Program-made: the position numbers and the translations under genes
The notes under the pieces: model-generated
Databases searched by the model: none
What the model was told of the DNA's origin: nothing
Seen by the model: only the letters and a program-made list of their open reading frames with translations
NCBI GenBank assembly: GCA_947625875.1
Contig: CANQQG010000027.1
Location: forward strand, 1-32,491
Direction of reading: 5' to 3'
DNA length: 32,491 nt
DNA from: an uncultured Lachnospiraceae bacterium
GTDB lineage: Bacteria > Bacillota > Clostridia > Lachnospirales > Lachnospiraceae
Shown here: piece after piece, positions 7,484 through 14,368 of the stretch
Layout: the number at the start of each line of letters is the position of its first letter
Numbering within the stretch: the first letter of the stretch is position 1

Positions 7484-8242
7484 TCAGGACATATAATCGT
7501 TATAAAGCGGCAGGACGTCCTCCGTACTTCCCTGCATTTTCACTTTGCCGTCGTGCAGCCACAGAATCGTGTCGCAAAGCTTTTCCAGCGTCTCCGAGCT
7601 GTGCGATACAATGATGACCGTCCGGTCTTCCTGACTGATCAATTCCTTCATCTTTGCAAAGCTTTTCTTTTTAAACCGGACGTCCCCGACGCTTAACACC
7701 TCGTCGATCAGCATGATCTCCGTCTCCAAAATCGCGGTGATTGAAAACGCAAGCTTGGAATACATGCCGCTCGAATATGTGCGCACCGGCTTGTCCACAA
7801 ATCTGCCAAGTTCGGAAAACGCGATGATCTCATCCATCTTTTCTTCGATCTGCTCCTCCGTAAACCCGAGCAGCAGGCCGCTTAAATAGATATTTTCTCG
7901 CCCCGACAGTTTCTTCTGGAATCCGACGCCAATGGACAGCAGGGATACCGTATGCCCATGCAGGTCAATGCTGCCCTCGTCCGCGGAAAAGATCCCCGCG
8001 ATCGCCCGCAGCATCGTAGATTTTCCGCTGCCGTTTTTCCCGACAATGCCCATGATCTCGCCCTTTGGGACTTTAAACGATACGCCGCGCACCGCCTCAA
8101 ATACGTCCACCTGTGATTTTTTCAGGCTCAACAGGCTCTTTTTGATCGACATTTTCTGCAGGCATTTATAACGGATCTTCAGATTTTCCACTTCAATCGC
8201 ATATTCTGTCCCCGCGCTCTGTGCAAGTCCATCCATGTTCAT
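7484..8242 (-). CDS. tagH: Polysaccharide/teichoic acid ABC exporter, ATP-binding subunit (TagH/Wzt type)
   Basis: 252 residues. Walker A GKNGSGKST (68-76), signature YSSGM (156-160), Walker B LIDEVLSVGD (178-187) and a VSHS H-loop are all present. The N-terminal segment before the fold and the YSSGMYSKLAFS signature are typical of TagH/Wzt subunits that power export of lipid-linked glycans. The protein ends right after the nucleotide-binding domain. It therefore lacks the C-terminal carbohydrate-binding domain of cap-recognising Wzt proteins and the long extension of Bacillus TagH. The partner permease is the next gene upstream. An ATG two codons downstream (8236) is an alternative start with better ribosome-site spacing. 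The symbol follows the family; the exported polymer is unknown. Confidence 0.92.
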   Translation of the reverse strand: MNMDGLAQSAGTEYAIEVENLKIRYKCLQKMSIKKSLLSLKKSQVDVFEAVRGVSFKVPKGEIMGIVGKNGSGKSTMLRAIAGIFSADEGSIDLHGHTVSLLSIGVGFQKKLSGRENIYLSGLLLGFTEEQIEEKMDEIIAFSELGRFVDKPVRTYSSGMYSKLAFSITAILETEIMLIDEVLSVGDVRFKKKSFAKMKELISQEDRTVIIVSHSSETLEKLCDTILWLHDGKVKMQGSTEDVLPLYNDYMS

Positions 8243-8303
8243 TACCTCTGTTCTTTCCTTAAAAGAATACGAAAAAATAATAAAATTTTAAAGGGTAGCC
8301 CGC

Positions 8304-9086
8304 TCACATCACCTTTACATAACTGTTTTCGTGGCGGTAGATCGTGCGCACGCCAAAAACAGAAAGCAGCAGCCCGACCAGAAACCACGCCGCCATCAGC
8401 CCGCAGTCCGGGACCGCCTGATACAGCAGGCTGTCACGCATTGCGTCAATCAGATAAGCCATCGGATTGCATTTTAAAAGCAGGCTGCTGTACGGGTACG
8501 GCACACGCTTGCTGACCGAATAAAAAATACCTGTCAGGTAAAAAATAAGCTTCAGCACAACCTGTATCACATTCGCCAGATCCTCCACATACACGCCAAA
8601 ATGCAGCAAAAACGTACTCAGGCCGAATGTTACGACAAAAAGCGTCAGAAACAGCGGGATCATATACAGGATCTTCCAGTCAACCGGCACATGGTAGCCG
8701 ACCATCATAACAACAACGATGGAAAACGCGATCATCATTTTAAAGCCGTTCGCCGTCATCTTTACAAAGATCAGGACAAATTTGGGCAGATAGACCTTTG
8801 ACACGATCGCGCTGTTTGCCGTCACAAGCTTTACGCTCTGGCGCAGGGTATTGGAAAAAAAGTTCCAGCAGTTATAACCGATAAAAATAAATGCGGCAAA
8901 ATACTGTTCGCTTTTGCGGAATACAATGACCGCGACAAACGAATAGACCAGCATGAACAGCAGCGGATCCAAAATCCACCACAGCCAGCTCAGATGCGAA
9001 TTGGCCACCTCGGACTTTAACTCTGACTTTGCCGCATATACTGCATATTTCCTGTATTTTTTTACATCCTCAATAAATCTTTTCAC
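8304..9086 (-). CDS. tagG: Polysaccharide/teichoic acid ABC exporter, permease subunit (TagG/Wzm type)
   Basis: 260 residues with six predicted membrane helices typical of ABC-2 exporters. Sequence near the N-terminus (HLSWLWWILDPLLFMLVYSF) and the KRVPYPYSSLLLKCNPMAYL segment are characteristic of TagG/Wzm permeases. With TagH it should move the lipid-linked polymer across the membrane. The start is a GTG at 9086 with AAGGAG 8 bases upstream. It starts 12 bases after the TagB-like gene. The 61 bases between its stop and tagH are unusually AT-rich but show no convincing promoter or terminator. Confidence 0.92.
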   Translation of the reverse strand: MKRFIEDVKKYRKYAVYAAKSELKSEVANSHLSWLWWILDPLLFMLVYSFVAVIVFRKSEQYFAAFIFIGYNCWNFFSNTLRQSVKLVTANSAIVSKVYLPKFVLIFVKMTANGFKMMIAFSIVVVMMVGYHVPVDWKILYMIPLFLTLFVVTFGLSTFLLHFGVYVEDLANVIQVVLKLIFYLTGIFYSVSKRVPYPYSSLLLKCNPMAYLIDAMRDSLLYQAVPDCGLMAAWFLVGLLLSVFGVRTIYRHENSYVKVM

Positions 9087-9098
9087 TGTCTGTTCTCC

Positions 9099-10214
9099 TT
9101 ACCTGCCGTCAAGCCCGACCGCTTTGAGAATCCGCTCTGCGGAATGTCCGTCACACGCGCCCATATGCCATGCATACCAGGCGTCCAGTTCCCCGCTGTG
9201 CGGATTTTCCAGCTCCGCCTCCACCGCCTGCGCAAGCCTGTCCCCATCGGTGACAACCGGCCCCGGCAATGTGCGGTAATCAATATAAAAACCGCGCCCC
9301 GCCTCATACTGCTGCAAGTCCGGCGCAAAAAACACAGCCGGCCTGCGGTAGACCAGATAATCAAAAAATACCGAAGAATAATCGGTGATCATCAGATCGG
9401 TGACCGGAAGCGCCTGCTCCGTCGGCAGCGCGCAGTTTGACGTCTGTTCCCTTGCATCGATATGCGGGTGCATTTTTATCACGACATACCAGTCCTTATG
9501 CCCCGCGGCAAGCTTTTTCACCGCCTCCGTCCCAATGACATACGGATCCGCCGCATTGCCGCGGAACGTCGGCGCCCACAAAATAATTTTTTTCCCCTTT
9601 GCCTCCGGATACATCCGGTAGAACCGCTCTCTGCACGCGGCATTATACGACTGCTTAAAATAAACGTCCGTCCGCGCAAGCCCGCTCACTAAAAACCGCT
9701 CCTTCGGCAGCCGCAGCGCCTTCTCATGCACCGGAATGACATTTTCCGAGCTCAGCGTCAAAAATGTATAATTGCCAAACATATTCCCTTTATAATACGG
9801 CGGGATATCTTCCGGCGCGTCATACGCATATTTTTTCATCAGTCCGCCGGAATGCCACAGCTGGATCAGCTTTGTCCCCTCCCGCTGCTTACAGGAAGAT
9901 ATTGGCAGGAAGTAGTCACAGATAAATACGTACTCGGTCTGCGCGTACAGCTTCATGAACGCCGTCATTTTTTTCAATACGCTTAGGAAAGGCCGCCTGC
10001 CGTAATCGCAGAAACAGTCGATCACGTCGCAGCCGTTTTCAATGAGCTTTGCATGGATCTCCTGCATACTGAACGGTATCTGGTCATGGTGCGCGTCCGC
10101 AAACACGATCTGCCCCTTTTTTATCGGGCGCAGGCAGAAGAGCCGGTAACAAAACGGCAGATAAATATTCTGCGCCGCCATCTTAAACAATTGTCTGATT
10201 TTAAATGCCAGCAT
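9099..10214 (-). CDS. CDP-glycerol:poly(glycerophosphate) glycerophosphotransferase family (TagB/TagF-like)
   Basis: 371 residues matching the Glyphos_transf family. Visible motifs are QLWHSGGLMKKY (WHSGG at 120-124), SGLARTD, WAPTFRG, KMHP (247-250) and ITDYSSVFFDY (starting at 276). These enzymes transfer glycerol- or ribitol-phosphate from a CDP-polyol to a lipid-linked glycan at the membrane. The length suits a TagB-like primer enzyme, not the much longer TagF polymerase. AAGGAGC lies ahead of the ATG. No gene for CDP-glycerol synthesis (TagD) is present in the window. Related family members can use other substrates, so the polyol phosphate is likely but not proven. Confidence 0.9.
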   Translation of the reverse strand: MLAFKIRQLFKMAAQNIYLPFCYRLFCLRPIKKGQIVFADAHHDQIPFSMQEIHAKLIENGCDVIDCFCDYGRRPFLSVLKKMTAFMKLYAQTEYVFICDYFLPISSCKQREGTKLIQLWHSGGLMKKYAYDAPEDIPPYYKGNMFGNYTFLTLSSENVIPVHEKALRLPKERFLVSGLARTDVYFKQSYNAACRERFYRMYPEAKGKKIILWAPTFRGNAADPYVIGTEAVKKLAAGHKDWYVVIKMHPHIDAREQTSNCALPTEQALPVTDLMITDYSSVFFDYLVYRRPAVFFAPDLQQYEAGRGFYIDYRTLPGPVVTDGDRLAQAVEAELENPHSGELDAWYAWHMGACDGHSAERILKAVGLDGR

Positions 10215-10227
10215 ATCCGCCGCTCCT

Positions 10228-11040
10228 TTACCCGTAATATTTTAAAACCCCGTTTATCGCATAAAAAACCATGCAGTACATCGACTTTATCCTGCCAATG
10301 CCCGCGCAGCGGCAGGAATGGTAATGCATCCATGCGGACTTTAATTTGTTCCTCGATTTCCCGCCCGCGCTCAGGCGGCATTTCAAAAACGGGTGCGCAA
10401 TGCCGCAGGCGTCCCCGTATTTTCTCAGGACATTTAACCATAAAATATAATCTTCATGGTATTTATCATGCGTAAACCCAAATTCCGCGGCGGCTTCCTT
10501 TTTCATGACGACCGAACCCAGCGGGATCAGGTTTGTCTTTAACAGCATTTTATACGTAATCCGCTCCGGTACGGAAATGACCCGTCCGACCGGCGCGCCA
10601 TCGGGAGCCATCAGCTCGCGCCCGGTGCAGCATAACGCCATGCCCGTCTTTTCCAGCAGCGCCATCTGCGCCTCTAATTTCCCCGCTTCCCACCAGTCGT
10701 CCGCGTCAAGGAACGCGACATACGCGCCTTTCGCCTCTTTGACGCCGCGGTTTCTGGCGGCCGCCACGCCCTGGTTCGACGGCTGCCGGATATATCGGAT
10801 GCGCGGATCTTTTTTCTCCAGCGCCTGCCCCACTTCCCCTGTGCGGTCGTCCGAAGCGTCGTCAACAATCAAAAGCTCCCATTCCCCTTCATATGTCTGG
10901 TTTACGACAGACAGCGCCGCCTGCTCCAGATAAGCCGCCGCATGATAGGCCGGAATCACCACAGACACGATGGGCGCGCTTTTGGAAAACGCCCTGCCGC
11001 CCTTATTTTTATTGGTTTTATTTTTACTTTTATTCTTCAT
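10228..11040 (-). CDS. GT2 family glycosyltransferase
   Basis: 270 residues. After a basic Asn/Lys-rich N-terminus comes a GT-A domain with VSVVIPAYHAAAYLEQA, LLIVDDASDDRTGE and the metal-binding FLDADDWW. Further on, HEDYILWLNVLRK supplies the likely catalytic acidic residues, and SRNKLKSAWMHY closes the domain as in many teichoic acid and capsule transferases. The start overlaps the end of sugar transferase copy B by 11 bases; its ribosome site is weak, so translation is probably coupled. It likely adds an early sugar to the carrier-linked precursor made by that enzyme. The sugar is not identifiable. Confidence 0.9.
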   Translation of the reverse strand: MKNKSKNKTNKNKGGRAFSKSAPIVSVVIPAYHAAAYLEQAALSVVNQTYEGEWELLIVDDASDDRTGEVGQALEKKDPRIRYIRQPSNQGVAAARNRGVKEAKGAYVAFLDADDWWEAGKLEAQMALLEKTGMALCCTGRELMAPDGAPVGRVISVPERITYKMLLKTNLIPLGSVVMKKEAAAEFGFTHDKYHEDYILWLNVLRKYGDACGIAHPFLKCRLSAGGKSRNKLKSAWMHYHSCRCAGIGRIKSMYCMVFYAINGVLKYYG

Positions 11041-12418
11041 TTCTTAACGCTGTCGTCTGGCTGTCGTCCACGCCCTCTGATTTTTCTTTCTGGAAGAGGA
11101 TCTTCACCGTCAATAAGATCAATTTTATGTCCAGCCAGAGCGAATATCTTTCTATATAAGTCAAATCCAGTTTTAATTTATCGTACGGAACGGTATTGTA
11201 CTGGCCATACACCTGCGCATATCCCGTCAGGCCGGCCTTCATTTTCAGGCGCATGCGGAACTGCGGAATGCTCTCCTCGTATTCTCTCGTAATCTCTTCC
11301 CGCTCCGGCCTTGGCCCGACGAACGACATATCTCCGAGCAATACATTAAATAACTGCGGCAGCTCGTCAAAATGCAGCCTGCGGATCACGCGCCCGACCG
11401 GCGTAATCCGGTCGTCATGCTCGCTCGCCAGCCGCGCACCGCGCTTTTCCGATTCCACGATCATACTGCGGAATTTATAGATCAAAAACGGCTTTCCGTC
11501 CTTTGTGATCCGCTCCTGCTTATAAAACACCGGCCCGCCGTCATACAGCTTGATCGCCGCCGCGATGATCAGCATGATCGGAGACGCCAGAATACAGCCA
11601 AGCAGTGAAATGGCGATATCCATCGCCCGTTTGCACACAAGCTGCCCGAACGTCGGCCCCTGGTTCCGGAACAGCAGCAGCGGCGAGTCGAACAGGTCAA
11701 TTTCCGCCGCCGTCGTGATCATGATATCCGAGATCTTCGGGACGGAATAGCAGCGGACATTGTTCTCAAAACAATACTTTAAAAACAGATTCCGCTCATG
11801 CGACGGGATATCCCCGATGATCACCGATTCATAGCGCGGGATCATCTTTAAAATTTTATCTGTCCCCTCGCGGATATGGACCATTTTGCGCACCAGATAT
11901 TTATCATCGCGCGACTGCAGTTTATATAACAGCGCCTTCGGGCTGATGTCGCCGTAGATCAGCAGCATTTCATGCGGCGGGTAGAGCTTTGCGTAAACAA
12001 AACGCATAAACAGGATCCAGATAACGCCGACTGTCAGATCAATGGCCGACAGCCACACCATCGGCATCATATTTTCTGTAAACGCCCATTTGCCGATCAG
12101 CGCCATCTGCAGGTAAGCGACCATATTGGTCGCAAGGATCGACAGGATCTGCGAATAAAGCACGTCAATGTTGCGCAGATACCCGACGCGGAAACCGCCA
12201 AGCACTTTCATAAATAGCACAAGCACCAGTCCGTACAGCATGATGATGGTCCAGTTTCCCCGGTTCCAGAAATAATTATATTTCTTGAACAGATGCATAT
12301 TACGGTTGCCGTAATATGTAAACCAAAGCCACGCATACATGGCCGTCAACGCTGCGACGATCAGCACAGTGCCCAAAAACATGATAAAACGCTTATACTG
12401 TTCCTTTGAATTTGGCAT
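11030..12418 (-). CDS. Polyprenyl-phosphate sugar-1-phosphate transferase, copy B
   Basis: 462 residues. Four membrane helices lie in about the first 140 residues, then a soluble middle region and a C-terminal bacterial sugar transferase domain with KFRSM (315-319), DELPQLFN (351-358), GPRPER (368-373) and KAGLTGYAQVYGQ. It should load the first sugar-phosphate onto undecaprenyl phosphate. The ATG at 12418 follows GAGGAAAG; an upstream in-frame ATG at 12496 overlaps the previous gene and lacks a good site. It differs clearly from copy A in the tail motifs (GPRPER and GLTGYAQVYG against GTRPPT and GLTGMWQVSG), suggesting a different sugar or a second glycan. Confidence 0.93.
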   Translation of the reverse strand: MPNSKEQYKRFIMFLGTVLIVAALTAMYAWLWFTYYGNRNMHLFKKYNYFWNRGNWTIIMLYGLVLVLFMKVLGGFRVGYLRNIDVLYSQILSILATNMVAYLQMALIGKWAFTENMMPMVWLSAIDLTVGVIWILFMRFVYAKLYPPHEMLLIYGDISPKALLYKLQSRDDKYLVRKMVHIREGTDKILKMIPRYESVIIGDIPSHERNLFLKYCFENNVRCYSVPKISDIMITTAAEIDLFDSPLLLFRNQGPTFGQLVCKRAMDIAISLLGCILASPIMLIIAAAIKLYDGGPVFYKQERITKDGKPFLIYKFRSMIVESEKRGARLASEHDDRITPVGRVIRRLHFDELPQLFNVLLGDMSFVGPRPEREEITREYEESIPQFRMRLKMKAGLTGYAQVYGQYNTVPYDKLKLDLTYIERYSLWLDIKLILLTVKILFQKEKSEGVDDSQTTALRNEE

Positions 12419-12470
12419 AATACTTTCCTCTTTGTAAAATCCTGTTATCTGTGAAAACCGGCCGCCATTC

Positions 12471-14312
12471 TCATGGCCGCGGCCCGCCCCTGCCAATCAC
12501 CCGTTTTAATTTCCGCGCAAACTTCCAGAAACCTTTGCCCTTTAACAGCTCATTCTGCGCCGCAATCCGGTCATAATCCGCTTTTAATTCCGCCACATGG
12601 AAAAACTTCCGCTCCAGCAGATTTACCATTTCGCGGTAGGGCGGCACATTTCCCGTCACATAACGCTGAAACTGCGCTTCCATTTTTTCATATGCCGCAG
12701 CCTCCCCCTCTGTGATCCCCGCAAAATTCAGCAGCTTCTCCATAGCAAGCATGGGACAGTCCGGATTTTCGTGCGCAAGGAAAAACAGCGTGCGGTAAAT
12801 GATAAAGTTTTGCGGCACAGGAAAGAAAAACGTCCACTCATAATCTATGACGTTCCAGTTTCCCTCCCCGTCCACAAAAATATTCGGCAGAATCAAATCA
12901 ATATCCGAAACCGCGCTGCACGGTAAGTCTTCCGGCAGCGCCCCTTCCGGCACAGCCCCAAACACTTCTGTGAATGCGGCCGTTTCCCGAAACGGCATAC
13001 TGTTTTTGTCACTTCTGATATATTGTACCATCTTTGTCAATATCCCATACACCGTATCACAGGCTTCTTCGGCAACCGCCTGTTCCACGCGGTTTAGCAG
13101 CGACTCTCCCCGCAGGAATGTAAACTCCGCATATACGCCCCCATGTTCCCGCAATTGGCAGTCATTAAACAGCAGTCCGCTCTCCGCGTACTGCGCGGAC
13201 AATTTCTCACAGGCGGATGCGATATGGCGGATATGCGCTGCGCCCGCTTCATACAGCGGGAATTTCCTGACGACCAGCTTTTCCTCCTTTTTATTATGGC
13301 CGGATTTAATTTTTTTAATATCCGTCCGGATTGCAAACGCGCGCGCGCGGTCTGATGCATAGCGCGTATAAAGGACGCCGCCTGTAATGTCTGTGTCCCC
13401 GGCTTCGGAAACAGCTCCCGCGGGCTTTGCGAAACACAAAAAAGAATTGGAAAACCGCGCAAACTGCCCTTCCGCTATGATTGTGTCAAATACTTTCTGC
13501 TCGTCAAATAAAATCAGGCGGTCATGGTCGTAATTCGCAATATTATAAGACAGCTCGCCTTTTTTCGGCAGCCGCTCATCGGAATACACCTCTAACGCAA
13601 ACCGATAGTCGGGATACGGATAATAAAATTGCGGTTTTACAAAACCGGCGTCTGCAAGCAATCTCTGCAGTCCCTCTTTCGTGCAGGGCGGGACGCCGTT
13701 CGTTTTCGGTGCGCGCTCAAGCCCGCCAAAAACAATCCCCGTCCGGTCTTCCGCGCAGCCTGCCCAGTATTTTAATCCAAATTTATTTTCTGTCGCAAGT
13801 ATGAGCAGGCCGCCAGGTTTCAGGTGTTTTACAATCTTCTTTAAAAACTCCCCGGCCGGCACATCCGCCTGTGCGCCGACCGCAAACACATAGTCAAAAT
13901 CACATGGCAGCAGCGGTTCACACACAGAAAACGGCTGGGCATACAGCGTCAGGCCATCGGATGTATCGTGGCGCATGGCGTTGAGCCTGCAATAATCCGG
14001 ATCGCTCTCCTGCGCCGTTACGCGCAGACCTTTCTTTAACAGCGCGCCCGTCAGCGTCCCGCAGCCTGCGCCGATTTCAAGCGCCTTTCCGCCTGGGATA
14101 ACGTCCAGCCAATCGATCACATTCGCCCGCGGCTCCGCGAGCTGATACATAACGGGCCAGCTCTTCGCATTTATAATCGCGGCATGATAATCCGCTTCTT
14201 TCTGTCGGCTTACGATGTCATAGAGCGTCTTTTTTTCCATCGACGCCGAAGCCGCTTCCGCGCCTGCCTGCTCACTGTGATAAATGGTCACTTTTCCAAT
14301 TTGTTCCCGCAT
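12471..14312 (-). CDS. Class I SAM methyltransferase fused to a kinase-like domain and coiled-coil tail
   Basis: 613 residues. The N-terminal methyltransferase shows motif I ALEIGAGCGTL (77-87), a post-motif acid in TAQESD and HLKPGGLLILATEN (163-175). A second domain (about 315-530) resembles aminoglycoside-phosphotransferase/protein kinases: VVRKF with Lys 350, DIDLILPN with Asp 472 and Asn 477 at kinase spacing, and VIDYEW with metal-binding Asp 490. A short helical segment (about 565-592) and a basic amphipathic end (FWKFARKLKRVIG) follow. The order methyltransferase-kinase-helix recalls WbdD, which phosphorylates and methylates the O9a glycan end to stop elongation before ABC export. That role here is inferred. 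The start 14312 has AGGAAAGG ahead of it; 14354 is a longer alternative. Confidence 0.85.
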   Translation of the reverse strand: MREQIGKVTIYHSEQAGAEAASASMEKKTLYDIVSRQKEADYHAAIINAKSWPVMYQLAEPRANVIDWLDVIPGGKALEIGAGCGTLTGALLKKGLRVTAQESDPDYCRLNAMRHDTSDGLTLYAQPFSVCEPLLPCDFDYVFAVGAQADVPAGEFLKKIVKHLKPGGLLILATENKFGLKYWAGCAEDRTGIVFGGLERAPKTNGVPPCTKEGLQRLLADAGFVKPQFYYPYPDYRFALEVYSDERLPKKGELSYNIANYDHDRLILFDEQKVFDTIIAEGQFARFSNSFLCFAKPAGAVSEAGDTDITGGVLYTRYASDRARAFAIRTDIKKIKSGHNKKEEKLVVRKFPLYEAGAAHIRHIASACEKLSAQYAESGLLFNDCQLREHGGVYAEFTFLRGESLLNRVEQAVAEEACDTVYGILTKMVQYIRSDKNSMPFRETAAFTEVFGAVPEGALPEDLPCSAVSDIDLILPNIFVDGEGNWNVIDYEWTFFFPVPQNFIIYRTLFFLAHENPDCPMLAMEKLLNFAGITEGEAAAYEKMEAQFQRYVTGNVPPYREMVNLLERKFFHVAELKADYDRIAAQNELLKGKGFWKFARKLKRVIGRGGPRP

Positions 14313-14368
14313 CCTGTCCCTTTCCTGCCGATAAACAGCTCCGCAATTTTGCATTTTCGGGGCAATCC

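Noticed and set aside
6626-7696. Plus-strand open frame of 356 codons
   Set aside because: Antisense to the membrane protein and the end of tagH; composition is that of a shadow frame and there is no ribosome site.
8243-8303. AT-rich gap before tagH considered as an internal promoter
   Set aside because: No pair of -35 and -10 boxes with correct spacing was found; only general AT richness.
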